Origin: Verpa conica
Taxonomy: Eukaryota; Ascomycota; Pezizomycetes; Pezizales; Morchellaceae
Length of the DNA: 64,000 bases
Assembly: GCA_033030425.1 (NCBI GenBank)
Contig: JAUFSD010000017.1
Coordinates: 124,001-188,000 of the forward strand
Direction of reading: 5' to 3'
The position numbers were made by a program, and so were the translations under genes. Within the stretch, counting starts at the first letter, position 1. Every line of letters starts with the position of its first letter. The notes below the pieces were generated by a model, which saw only the letters and a list, made by a program, of their open reading frames with translations, was not told the DNA's origin and made no database searches. Positions 31,015 through 43,477 of this stretch are shown piece by piece.

Positions 31015-33459
31015 GAACAACCGATATATTTCTCACGAGGGGAATAAAAAACAGGAAACCGATGACGGGATAGCAGCTGAGAGATTGTTTCTTAGGGAGG
31101 TGGGGAAAGAGAGAAAGGTCAATTGACCCCTGCGTGCAGTCATTCATTCACAAGAAGGAACCGGAAGGAAAGAAGTCATACTATACTTCCAGAGAAAAAT
31201 AATACTATGTATGTAATCTGTACCAAGAAGGGCAAAGTACACATGGTGTAAGGGATAGTCTACATACACACACTTACATACTCTATGTAAAGCCCCGAGA
31301 GCAGTGACAGGGCCGAGACAGAACACGGACATTAAACCAGGACAGTGGAGATTTACCCATAGCAGGATTACCACTGCCAGCCCGCGAACCCGAGCAGATT
31401 GTTCCGCGGTTTGAGGGGAGATGGGTTCTCTTCCTTTCCCTACGCTTCAGTCGTCATTTCCGAGAGACTTTTGCTGGATGGGGCCTAGTTAGAGACTCCC
31501 GAGATCCATAGAGCAGGCGTTAATTACGTGGCTAGTCTTGGTGTGCAGACAGGGCGCATAGCCACAACCCGAAAGCCGTGAAGACTTGGGAGTTTCCTGC
31601 TTTAAGCGGGATGGAGGAGGGGGAGAGGAGGAGGAGTAGTAAGTAGGGACGTATCAGACGTCATAAGTAATCGAGAATTGGAGTTGTAGTCCCTGGGCAG
31701 TCATTGGCCAGCACTTATTATGCCCAGCTCCGTGACGCGTAACGGTTTTTGACTTGGCGCGAGGCGTTTCACTGATTTGCGGGTGCAACCACCACGAGGG
31801 GAGGTGTGAGTTTGTACTTCTGGCCCATCACTCGGGGGGGGTGAGTTTGCACTTCTGGCCCATCACTCTGCGAGGTGCACTTACCTATATGCTAACACTG
31901 AAAACGACCACAGAGAAACACCCAAAAGCCACCAACTCCCCAACTCTCAGCTCCGAAACATACATGGATCCCTCCTCCCTCTCTCACAGATAAATTAAGC
32001 TTAAGCCCGCCAAGGAGGCCGAGCACCGATTTACCCTTTCGAAACCATCGGGAACTCGGCAGCTTGGCCTGTCTTGCATCATGATCACACACACAGCCCC
32101 ACACCCCATCCCGGCCATCCCCCATCGTGAACCCCTTCCGAGATTGCCGAATTGCCCGTAGTTTCCCCAAGCGAGCAATCTATGGGAATGGGGCCCTGGG
32201 AATACGCCAAGCTCATATCCCAAAGCTTGGCTCTTGAGGATGAGATTCATTGTTTTGTTTTTTTAAAGGTATTCATGAATAGTCACTCGGTCTTTATGCG
32301 CCGGGTGGTTTCTACTTACTTGCTAAGCGCCCAAAAGCCTGAAACTACCTGTAGCTGTTTCCCTCCTGATTCTCTTCATGACTTGGCTAAAAAGGATACA
32401 AGTCCACCTTCTAATACCCACCCCAAACGAGTCCTAACACATAGAATAGAAACACCACACCAGTTGGCTAAAAAAAACGAGCCGTTATAGCCATATAATA
32501 ATAATAAAACTCATCCCTAGTCCCCACTCCCAAGCCCCCCCCCCCTCTAGACAGGGATATGGATGGATGGACGGAATCACGATAGGTTTTCTCCGCCCCA
32601 CATGTCCATAGAAACGGCCATATAAACTAAACACCGCAGGAATCCACCTATCCTTACACGTGTTTTGTCTCACTCTCAGCCGCCAACGATCCATCTCCCG
32701 AATACAATCCAGAACCATACCTCGTATACAGTAGGCTAACTCCTAGTTATAACTATACCCAGTAAAGCATAAGGAAACAAATCTCCTTCCATTTCGATGG
32801 GACCGAGTGATAAGACATGAGACTATGCGTCGGCTACAGTACCCCTAAACGTATCCATCTTCACAAGCTTTTGCGCTTTTTTTATTATTTACGAGAACAT
32901 AGCTATTATGGAATATGCGCTAATTATGATGTTCTCCTAATATAGATTTTTTCAGGGAACGAGAGTGTCGCTATTTAACTACAACACAAATGAAACGTCG
33001 TACCATTGAGTAGATACCCACATTTCAGTTTCTCCAGTATAGGCCAGCCCATAAGAAAATAAGAATAATCCACTAGAGAGAGAAAGAAAGAGAGAAAAAA
33101 ACCAAGAAAATTGGTCGAGTAAAGTAAATTGGATACAAAAAGAAGTTAAAACATATTGAGAGAAATTAGTCGGAATCGTACACATACATAGAAGCTTCAT
33201 AAAATGTCATGAAAAAGAATGGCCGTAAAAGGAAATCCCACCACTCCACGCCATGGAAAAAAAAATATTGTTGCAGTTTTAAAAAAGAAGGTAAACAAAA
33301 GAAAACACTCCCCTAGACTTAATACAAACCTCAGCCCAAATAAAAAACATAAGTTCCATCTCCAAGCCAAAAGAATAATAGTGCATAAGGTATCCATCAA
33401 TCATCTCGCGTTAGAAATACGTAAAGAATCCACGCCAAAGAAATGCCCTGAAAAGATCC
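31015..33459. other. Intergenic region upstream of the SMP-C2 gene
   Basis: About 2.4 kb without a supported gene. It holds the promoter of the SMP-C2 gene on the left and the 3' flank of the acidic-protein gene on the right. A 35-bp tandem duplication is at 31805-31868. An 11-nt C run lies at about 32535-32545, and an AG/AAAG-rich tract at about 33074-33100. Confidence 0.4.
31805..31868 (+). repeat. Two-copy tandem repeat, 35-bp unit
   Basis: GTGAGTTTGTACTTCTGGCC is followed 35 bp later by the near-identical GTGAGTTTGCACTTCTGGCC; both continue as CATCACTC. One mismatch lies in the shared 28 bases, so the duplication is recent. The gap between copies is a G run. Confidence 0.7.
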
Positions 33460-36400
33460 CTAAAACTTCAAAAAGCGACTGAAAGTTCTTCTCACTAACC
33501 CAGCCTTGCCATCCTCTCTATGCCCATCTCCCATCTCCATTCCCGCATTCCATGGGTGCTGTGTACCATTCCCATAACCCTCTGTGTATCCTACCTCCAT
33601 CTCCCTCATCATATCCTTTTCCTTATTCCTCTCACTTCCACTCCTCGCTCTGCCACCCTCCCTGTGTTTGCTTCTCCTTTCTCTCCCAGCATCATGTACT
33701 TCATTTCCGTTCAGAGCCGCTAACCTCTTTGCTTCTCGCCTCTCCTCTTTTCGGCGCCGTCTCTCCTCCTCGTCTTCTGGGCCTGGAGGACGAGACCTGG
33801 AGCGAGCACGAGCTGATTTGTCGCGGCTCTTGTGGCTACGCTCACGGTGTTCACGTTTTCCCTCAGAGGAGAGAGAATGGCCGGAATCCTTTAGCTGTTC
33901 CAAGTCCCCCCCATCGGTTTCTCGTGCTTCGCGCTCCTTACGCGCGCGGCGTTCTGCACGACGAGCAGCCTTCTCAGCCTTTGCTTGCTCATCAGAGAAA
34001 GAGCGCGGCGAGAACGGAGGATCAGGGTTAGGTGCATTGAGGTCCTGCTGGTCGCGATGATGCTCATGGTGGAGGTACTGGTCTTGAGGCTGCTCACCAT
34101 TGTGGCCTTGGTCGTATTGATGTCCGGCATGGAGGCCTGGTGAAAGCCCTGGGTGGTCCGCAGGGTTTTGGATTGGAAGGGTAATATCAGCATAGCGGGG
34201 TGTCATTGGTGGAGGGATGTTTTCGCGGGCTTCGGCTTCGGCTTTGGCGGCTTTACGGGCGGCTTTTTCAGCCTTCCGCTCTTCCTTGCTCCCATTATAG
34301 AGATGGTTTTCTGGTGGTATTAGCTCTAATCTGAATCATTTGATAGTGGATAGGGCACATACCGAGTTCTCTGCCTTTCCGTATTGCCTTCTCCTCATGC
34401 CTCCTTCTCCGCTCCTCCCTCTCTTCGTGAGTCAAATGCGCAGAATCCTTCTTCTTGTGCTTCTTATCCCCGCTCCCACTACTCCCACTCTCCCCCCTAC
34501 TGCTACCTGGAATGGCTTGTTTCACGGAGTCAGAGCGGGACCTTCTATTTGTCGGCGGTGGCCGGACATCTGGTTCATGCAAGATGTGCACGGGCTCGTT
34601 ATCGATATCTAGCGGTGGTGTCTTCTTTGAAGACTTTTTGCGTTTCGGCTGCTCGATCGGTCCGTCGATATATGGAGACATAGGGGACTCATCCATAATA
34701 GCAGGTTCACCTAGAACGGCTGCAGCTTTTTTTGATGACTTCCTGCGTTTTAGTTGTTCATCATGTGGTTGTTCAATCTCGTATGGTTGCTGGTAAGATT
34801 CAACATTGATTGGTGGCGGGCGAGATTTCTTGGATTTCTTCTTTTCTTTCTTATCCTCCTGGTCATATTGCATCTCCGCAGGACCCTGAGGTTCGGCAAA
34901 TCCTTCAGCGACACCTGAGCGCTTACTTTTTTTGTGCTTACGTTTCTCCTCTTGTGGGCCCCCTTCATATTGTGTATCGTATTGATCGTAAGGCGCCGGA
35001 GTCATATTATCCGGGTAAACAGGTGTCGGCGCGGACATACCCTTCTTTGCGGCCTTTCTGGCTTCCCGCTCGGCCTTTTCCTCGGGTGTTCTATGCTTTT
35101 TCTCCTTCTCTCTGGGGTCCCGATCGCGATCTCTTGATTTTCCTTCATCCCGCAGGGGGTCGCGGGACTTTCCTCGGGACCGTTCGCCAACTCCAAGTTC
35201 ACTTCTGTCCCTTCTTCCTCTATCGCCTCTATCTCTACTCTTGCCCCTTTCCCTACTTTTACCCCTTTCCCTATCTCCTTTATCTTTATGTTTCTTTTCC
35301 TTGACCTTTTCGGTGCCGTCTCCAGAAGACTTGTCCTTCTTCTTATGTGACTTTTCCTTCTTTGGTTTCTTGAAGTCATCCTCTGGCGCATTGGCTGCAG
35401 ACATGGCAAGCGCCGCGACACCGGCCGCAGCAGCAGCTTCATCATCTAGCGGGCCGGCAGCGTAGCTTGTTTCGGCGAATGGGTCTATGGTAGACTGTTG
35501 ATAGACGCCTGGCGTAGTGGGGCCATGCCTATAGGAAAGGGCGGATACTTCGGACATTATTGGGGGTTCGACTATGACTGGAACTTGTCGAGGTGTATTT
35601 TCGAGTTCTACTGCGGAGGTAGATGGCTCCTCGGCTGGCGGGGAAACCTCAATAGATGGTCCGGTCGCTGGTAGGGATTCGACTTCACCAGGAAGCCCTC
35701 CTTCGTCAGCGTCTACGGGCTTGTCGGGATTGGCTTCGACCTGTGACTCTGGCGCTGGAAGCTCTTGAGGCTCTGGGTTTGGTTCGTCGGCAGCGACGAC
35801 AGCTACTTCTTTGACGTCTTCAGTGCCAGCGTGTTCCTCTTCTTCTGCGGCAACACCTTGATCGGATGGCTCTACTGTTTGATCTTCAGCAGGGGGTGGT
35901 GGGGACGGCTCGTCAGTGTGAGTATTATCGCAAGGCTCTGCAGCGATCACGGTACTCTCCTCCGGGAGATGTTCTTCGCTCGGGGTGACTTGTTTCGCGG
36001 GCTCAGTAGTGTTGTTCTTTTGTTCTTGTTCCTCTTGTTCTACGCTGGCGTTTTGTTCCTCGGTTTCTTCTGGGATGGGGTCGACGTGAGCAGATTCTTC
36101 AGCTGAGGTGTCGGCGGGGTTGGGGTTGTTCTCGCCTGCTGTCTCGGAGGACGGGTCAGGAGGCTTGACTCCGCCTATGGGATGACGCTCGCTTATTAGC
36201 TTGGTACTCACTTATGGGGAGGGAGCTGAGTGGATGGCCACGGTGACACCCCGCAGCAGGCAGAGAATTCCTGATTCTTGAAACAGGTGGTATGGGAGAG
36301 ATGCAGGGATTGGATTCTGCTTACCAGTATTTTCAGAGCCCTCGGCTTCAGATTCGCTGGGCTCCTCTTGAACTGCTGGAGTGGATTCAGGGCCGTTGTT

Positions 36401-37198
36401 TTCAGAGGAAGGGGAGGATGAAGCAGGAAGAGGAGGTGGTGGAAGTGGAGCCTCTGCTTCTTCATCCTGTGGAGGCGAAGAAGGATCTTTGGCCCCCTCT
36501 GTGTTTTCAGCATCCTGGTTTGCCTCTGCTGTAACTGCTGTGTCTGGGATGGGCACGATCTCTTCCTGTGGATCTGGCTGCCCCTCATTCTCGGCCTCTG
36601 GTGGGTGTTCTGGATGCTGCTCGCCTATGTCTCCGGTCGCTGCTTCTGCTGCTGCGTCTGGTGCGTCTTCTTCACCGTCTTCTTCACTGTCTTCGTCTTC
36701 ATCCTGTTCTAGCTCTTGTCCTTGTTCTTCTTGTTCTTGCTCGTTTTGTACTTGTTCCTGTTCCTGTTCCTGTTCCTGTTCCTGTTCCTGTTCCTGTTCC
36801 TGTTCCTGTTCCTGTTTCTCTTTCTCTTTCTCTTCCTCTTCCTCTTGCTCTTGCACTTCTTCTCCCTCTTGTTCCACTTCCACTCCCACCCCCTCCCCTC
36901 CTTCCGTATTCTCTAGTTCGCCACCACAGCCTCTTTCCTCCCCACCCTCCCCTTCCCCCTCATCATCATCCTCTTCGTGGTGCACTTTCACACCGCCGTC
37001 TTCTTCCTCTCCTGCGTTGTTGTCGTGGCCATCCCGCTGCTGTTCGTCGCTGCCGCTTTCAGCCTGTGCCGAGTCTAGCGGGACGGCCGATCGAGATTCG
37101 TCGCTCCCATCTTGCTGCGTGGGTGAATCCTCTGGTGATTGCATAACGGCTCCCTTACTGTCCATGATTGATCGAATCGATTGATTGAATTTTACCAA
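33460..37198 (-). CDS. Large low-complexity acidic/lysine-rich protein, function unknown
   Basis: About 1,190 aa from proposed exons 37198-36325, 36210-34363 and 34310-33460, with good GT...AG signals and phase 1 at both junctions. The first 300 residues are extremely acidic (Glu/Asp/Gln) with a QE dipeptide run of about ten units. A second acidic Pro/Thr/Glu-rich part follows in exon 2. Then come basic Lys/Arg clusters such as KKEKSHKKKDKSS, repeated RGKSRDRG words and the unit KRRKSSKK, which appears twice in close form. The C-terminal exon is rich in RKAEKAARKAA and EERRRRKEERREAKR and ends RRTFSRFLKF. The basic clusters could be nuclear signals. No folded domain is recognised. Start may be 37198 or the next ATG at 37165. 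It is probably mostly disordered; role unknown. Confidence 0.75.
36755..36814. repeat. Coding hexanucleotide microsatellite (TTCCTG)10
   Basis: Ten perfect copies of TTCCTG on the plus strand, read as CAGGAA on the minus strand, encode alternating Gln-Glu in the acidic N-terminal part of the protein at 33460-37198. Unit length is a multiple of three, so copy-number change would keep frame. Confidence 0.95.
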
Positions 37199-40100
37199 CC
37201 GTTTCTTTTTTTCCCCTCCGGATAGGCCAAACGCTGCTGCCCACTGAATATGCCGTAAAATAAAGTAGAGTAAAAATCAAATGGGTAATGCTCAAACGTG
37301 GGAATCTCTCGCTCCAGGCACACACCTCATCTGAATCCGCAAAGAACTATTGTACGGAACAGAGAAAGAGAATAAGATAGGTACGAGTTCCCTACATATG
37401 ATGGCTAGATAGGAGAGGCCACAGATTTTTTCTTCCTTTCTATTTTTCACCCCACCATGACTGGATGAGTGGAATAGGCAGACATGAGTGAGCCAGTCCC
37501 GGCGTCTTGTCGGGTCTCTACCGGGACTATGCAATTGGAGCCACGTTCTCCCGGGTCTCCGAGTGGTCACTCTTATTCCCCCTTCAGTTTTCTTGCGTCT
37601 TTATGCTTGCTCTAACCGCTGCTCCTCGAGACGCTCGTTTTTGTTATTTCTGATACCTTTGCCGGTACCGAGTTTGCCTTTTTGCGCTACGAGGGGCAGA
37701 TATTGGCATGATGCTGATTTGTTTGTGGGACCTGCGCGACGGGAGGGGGAGTGTCCCGAATGAGACGGGTGCAGACAGCGTGGCGTGGATCGACTCGATT
37801 TGTGAGGGCGGTTGAAAAGTGGTGGTGGGGATATAGGTGAGGATTACCAACTATATTGAGTACTCTTTCCAACAGCAGTGGTCTCCCAGCTTGGGTAGAT
37901 GATAAATATCTCAATGGGCGTTCTAGAGTATTAACCCTCGACCCTCTAGGTATCGAAATCCATCGACTGTTCTAGGGCACGGGAAAGAAAAAAATTGCTT
38001 ACACGCGTGACATATGATAATTTCTCACCAGCAGTCACTCACATGGAGTGACGGTGCTTGAACCAATCTGTCGGGCCCAGTGTCAAAAGCCACCGCCGAA
38101 AGGAAAATGTGCGAAACCACCGTCGAATCCCATAAAGACCTATGAGATGCCTTCACTCCATACCTGCAAATCATCGGCGTCCCTAACGGCCAAGGAAATA
38201 AATTACACTTGAGGTTGGGGGGTAAGCCGTTACTGTTTGACGCCTCAGGGTCCACTATGGGAATGATTAGTGGAGAAGTAAGGATTGATAAAACAACCGC
38301 AGGATGAAGTGTTCTCCCCGCTTATCTCATTTATGGAAGATTCTATGTCAACAGGACATTCCTGAACTGGACGATAGCTTCCATGCAAGACCTTTTATCC
38401 TTCCATACAGCGTGCAGTTGGAATACGAATACATAAATTTGCCCTCGAATATCGTATTCTACCCTAACTAGGAAGTTGTGATGGAGTAGTAAATGTCGGA
38501 CAGCATATTAGATGATGCGTAAAGTACGAAGTGGGCCCTCCCAGGGAATTATATTCTGCTGTACGACTCTGGTGAGATACTGAACCTGGGTTTGTTTAAA
38601 TGCACATGCAAACTAGTGGATCACAGATGAAGTTATCTGGTTTTGTTTTGATCAAACAGGGTTAGGGTTTGATTGGCTTTCATCTTTCTACGATCTGAAG
38701 TTCTATATTCCAGACGGTCTAGAAATAATTCGCTAATGAGATGTCTTTACGATGAGGACCCTGAGATTCTCGATTTCTTGGGCGATGGGCTACAGTAAAG
38801 CTAAATATTGAGTTTGTTTCCATTGCACCATGGTGATTAGCTGTCTCCATTTGATTGATAGGTCAAAATCACCATTGGACAATGGGGAGTCTTTTTTTTA
38901 GACCCTGGGGAACACGTGCCGTTTCCATAGTGTTTCCATACGTATTTCTCTCAGTTCATCAGTCTTGGTACCTATGGTGCCATTCTCGCTGGCACGCACG
39001 GTGCACATAAAGAATATCACATCAACTCACATTTGGGGGGGGGTTGGCTAACCTTTCCGAACTCTCATTTGTCTACATAGACGGCGTACTTCATGGTACG
39101 ATTTTCATAGTACGTATGTAACTATACATACAACAACGCATGTAGCGTCGTCTAGCTAACAGACGAATTGTACGTAGATACATGTATTTACCCATGCAGA
39201 CCTCTCCCAAATATATAACCCTTTGCCAACAAAAATAAAAATAAAAATAAAAATAAAATAATTTACACCCTCCCCTAGCCACCTCGGTATTCTAAGATAA
39301 ATCACGCAATACTCTATCTCGTAAATAGCAGCTCGAGTCGTAAAAAGATAAAAAAATAAAAGGGAGGTTGGGGACAACAGCAGGCCTGGGTAGACTTGCG
39401 ATATGGATATCTAGACTGAATAGGGTCCATAAGTCACGACCTTACAAGTTGTTGGGTCTAGAGTACTTCAATGGGGGGGGCTGAGTTTTATTTGTCGAGA
39501 GATGCATGTATGTAGAGATTCGCTGGCTGGCCACCTGGTTTGCTGGTTGGACAGGGTAGTTATTCGTCATGATCTGTTCGCTAGGATAAAGCTAGACAGG
39601 CCTGCCGGCCCGTGCTGCAGCTGTCAAGGGGGCCCATTCTAGGTCTGTATGTGGAAGCTCGAACCGGTAGAGAAGGGTGGGGCTTCATGGGTGGTCACTC
39701 GTGCTGTGGGTTCCTGTAGTAGGGGGTATTAGCTGGGTTTGGTAGTTTGGTTATTGGGAAGCTTTCTTTCATGTAAGGTTGTTAGCGGGGATGAACTTTT
39801 CGTTTGTTTATGCGCTTTTGTAGTGACTAAACGTTCTGCATCATGTGCTGTCACTCGTAGGGTTATAGCTTCATAGAGAAAGATGTTGATCTGAACTTGC
39901 GAGTGTTTATGAAATATTAACAATATTCGTTCGGAGTGATCTCTTTTCATGCGTATACCTCCTGTCATCAAACTACTCGTCAAAAGTAAGCCTTGCCACT
40001 TTTCTGCGTTCTGACTCCTGCACAGAGTCCTAAATTCCAAGCAAATAGAGGGGGTTCCTGAGGTGCCTATCTAGAGACCATCAAAGACTAAATAGCTTAT

Positions 40101-40257
40101 ACAAAGCTCTCCCCACAAACCTCAGGGTACTTGAGCCTCTATTACACCATCCCTAACCCTAGTGAGCCGCGCCAAGACCAAGACCAACGACACATCACCT
40201 CACCATAACGAGGAGAAAAGGAAAACTCGCAATTTACACCACGCGCGCCCAGCTTCA
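37199..40257. other. Divergent intergenic region
   Basis: About 3 kb between two genes reading away from each other, so it should contain both promoters. No gene is supported. A minus-strand frame at 38025-38255 is open but has no recognised motif. Simple sequence AAATAA/AAAAT repeats lie at about 39231-39260, and G runs of 8-9 occur at about 39037-39045 and 39472-39480. Confidence 0.4.
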
Positions 40258-42739
40258 ATGGAGTCATTCAATCTGTCAAATATCGACGTTCTCGACGCCT
40301 CAGGGCCGGGACCATTCCCACCGCTCCAACAAGCAATGGACCTCCGTCCTGAGCTGAAGACGCTAGCCATCGCTCGAGCTGGCCGCGAGAACCCAGCTAT
40401 GTTTGAGGGTTTCCTTATGGCAATGCGTCAGACAAAGCCATTGTACTACCGGCTGGTCCTGTGCAATGTATCAAAGGAGGACGGTAATAATTTGTTCAAG
40501 GCTGGGAAGTTCCAGGAGGCAAGGGCAAAGTATATCGAAGCTGCTAAAAAAATTCTGGGCGAGGAGTTTGTGTTTCCGGTGGAGGCGAGGAAGGTCAAGA
40601 GTGAGAGGTATATGAAGCTGGTTTGGCAGGAGATGATGGATGTGGTGGCATGTTTTAATAATATGGCGCAGTGTTATATTAGGGAGGGGAATTCGGAACA
40701 GGTTGGTCCCCCCCCCCATCTCGTCACTCTTTATTAAAAGCCGGGTTATATATTCCGTGACAATCATGTCACGTGAAATCGAGAAATTTTTAAGGAAATG
40801 TGTGGAATGGGGATTGATAGGTGCTGAGACTAATAAGGAGTAATTGAGTATCAATAGGCTTTGGAATGGCTCCAAGAGGTTGCTGTGATTTATATGAACC
40901 AATCCTTTGCGCAGAGGACACCGCTATTCTGTAGCCCTCCCCGTACCTCCCAAAACTCCCTCGCCCGACATACAACTAGCCCACAAGATTCTATTAAAAA
41001 GAAAAAACCACTCCCATGTTCATTCTACTCTTCTCGTGTTTTGAATTCCAAACACTTGCTAACGACATGCCCACGGCCCTCCACTGTCCCTTGTTTGCGT
41101 TCATTCAGACTGGAAAAACACAAATCTCCTGATCGAGGAATACTACCTAAACCAGCAAAAATACCACCTCCGGCTCTCTCAGGTGTTTCTCTCTCTATTA
41201 AATACCTCATGCGCAGTCCACCACTCCTGGGCCGTCGCCTCCATCTCAGGATCCATCGCGTCTCCGCAGAAGCCCCCACGAATCACAAAAATGCTTGATG
41301 ACGCAAACGTGATGAAGTTTGCGCAATACCGTCACCCTGACATCAAGCTTCCCGACAGGCTGAAGGTCTCTTACCAAAATCTGCAAATTAGGGGGAAATG
41401 GGATCGGCTGGTTACCAAGAGTGGTTGTCGTCCGCCTGCACCGAGACTCGGAATGGCTTCATGGATCTGGAAGGGGAAGCTGTATGTTGCTGGGGGTCAA
41501 AGTGCAATGCAAGATCGCGTCAGGGATATGTGGGTTTTAACTCTTGCCCCTACACCAGAAGAAAGAAAGTGGCGTAGACTCGTCGATATCCCATCCCATG
41601 CCCAAGGAGGTCCGCAAGAGCACAGCACTGCTGGAATCGTGATGAAGGTATGGGAGGATAAAGCGTGGTTGTTTTTTGGATCTAAAACCGTTTGGGCGTT
41701 TGATCTGGTAAAAGAGGCCTGGGAGAAGAAAACGACGACTTTTAGGAAGAAGAAATGGCCGTACGAGAAGAATGATCTGTCAGAGTATGCAATGGAGGTA
41801 CACAAGGGTAAACTGTACGTTTTTGGTGGACAAGACGGTCGTATGCAATTGGGTTGCAATCTATTCATGGCGCTGGATCTCAAAGATCTGACCTGGGAAT
41901 TGATTTCTGGAACCTCTGAGGCTATTGCTACACATGATTCCCCTATGCTTAGAGTTCACCCAGAAGCCTGGATCTTACCGAAGGAGAACAAATTATTCGT
42001 CATGTACGGGAACGCAAATCGCATGGGCGAGGGCCTCGGTGGACGAGAAGGGACCCATGGAGCCGAATGTGATTATACCTACGAGGACATCTGGGCGTTC
42101 AGCTTCACCACCAAGAAATGGACGCGCGAGAAAACACGAGGGAATTATCCATGTCCGCGGACAGAATTTTCGTGCGCATATAACTCACGCCTCGGTAGGA
42201 CTGTCGTTTTCGGTGGGTATTGCGGGACCACAAATACATACTTTCCTGAACGTGGTGTAAACTTTACATTCGCCTACTATGCCGATACTTACATCTGGAA
42301 CCCCGCCGACCGGAAATGGAGCCAAGTCCTCACCCGTGGATTCCCAACCTATCGCGCACAAGCTCGTCTCATCGTTGACGAAGAGACCGGAAAGTCATAC
42401 CTTTTTGGTGGATATACCAACTCCGACTTTGTGCCATCGAACCACGTTGTTTCTCGAGCGTTTAACGATCTCTGGGAGCTCAAGATTGATTTCGAAGATG
42501 GGCGCGGAGGGATCGTGGATCGGGTTCAGGAGCTCGGGAAGGACGAGAAGAGGACCGCTGTGATGGGGCCGTGGGGGACTTGTTTCTGTTGTGGTGCGGT
42601 TGGGCAGTGGAGGATGTGCGGTGGGAGTTGTGGTGGGGTTGTTCGGTACTGCTCGAATGATTGCGGTAGAGAAGCGTGGGCGGAACATAAGAAGGTACAC
42701 CAATGTAGAGTAAAGGAGGGAGGGCGTAAAAAAGCTTAG
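40258..42739 (+). CDS. TPR, Kelch and MYND zinc-finger protein
   Basis: About 715 aa from proposed exons 40258-40701, 40858-40930 and 41109-42739. A tetratricopeptide-like helical part comes first (NNLFKAGKFQEARAKYIEAA; CFNNMAQCYIREGNSEQ joined across intron 1 to ALEWLQEVAVIYMNQ). The middle holds Kelch-type beta repeats: KLYVAGGQSAMQDRVRDMWV, KLYVFGGQDGRMQ, TVVFGGYCGTTNTYFPERG and KSYLFGGYTNSD. The last about 45 residues are a MYND zinc finger with spaced Cys and a final His-x3-Cys (CFCCGAVGQWRMC, RYCSNDCG, EHKKVHQC). All three modules are protein-interaction domains, so a scaffold or adaptor role is likely; partners are unknown. Intron 1 carries a 10-nt C run just after its donor. The donor of intron 2 (GTAGCC) is weak, but phase and the restored helix support it. 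Confidence 0.87.
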
Positions 42740-43477
42740 GTTTAGACTGAGTGTCAGGGGATATATGAAACAGTTTTGTGGGGGGGGGGCTGTAGAAGGT
42801 GCGGTACTCGCTCAGTGTTTGGGCAGACTTGTGAATGGATATAAAAGCCCTAGATCTCCCCTAGCTTCATATCTCTTATAGGATAGATGGTAGAAGTCTT
42901 AGTAAATGTTTTACATAGTCTCGACCTTCCTATTATAAACAGATCACTAATCAGGAATACCCAGTACTAATATTCAAATTTGGGCGGAAATTAATTATCT
43001 GGATCGGGCGTCAAAAAACATACATACGCAGTTCCTTACGTTGCCTGATTTACTCTCGAAACTAAGCAAATAACCCATAAAAATACCATCCCTGAGGCTT
43101 CATCTCTTGGGAATTTCGTAGATATTTGGGTAAATTCGGTAGTGTATATATAGGTCTTGGACGTGTTAAGAGTAATAATTACAATATACGCCAAGACATA
43201 AAACCGTATAAATTATTACTATATACCTGGTATTATTGGCTTTTCTTGTACTTGTATCTGCGAGTTGTTTTAGTTTACTGATTTTCTAGTTTGAGTTATA
43301 ATTGTGTAGAACCCTTGGCTGTGCTCATTTTTGGTTGCGGTCCGTGATTTACGTCTAGCTTCTGCCGTGCTGGTCACGTTTCATGATTCAGGCGGCCATG
43401 GGAGATAGCTATGTAGCTCCCCCACTCCCCCGCCCCCCCTCCCCTCCTGACTCCACACTCCTAACTGAATATAAGCT
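42740..43477. other. Short intergenic region before the lectin gene
   Basis: AT-rich, with no gene. It contains a G run of ten at 42780-42789 and, just before the lectin ATG, a C-rich stretch (about 43410-43460) typical of fungal core promoters. An overlapping frame from 43383 is judged a shadow of the leader. Confidence 0.4.

Noticed and set aside
33552..35465. Several plus-strand open frames opposite the acidic/basic protein
   Set aside because: All lie inside minus-strand exons with consistent phase and are explained by the low-complexity, stop-poor codons of that gene.
36381..37184. Long plus-strand Ser/Cys-rich and Leu/Phe-rich open frames
   Set aside because: They are the complement of the Gln/Glu-rich coding sequence; the alternation comes only from the TTCCTG repeat. 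The minus-strand frame has matching splice sites and continues into two further exons.
38025..38255. 76-aa minus-strand frame
   Set aside because: Isolated, without start context or homology that I can name.
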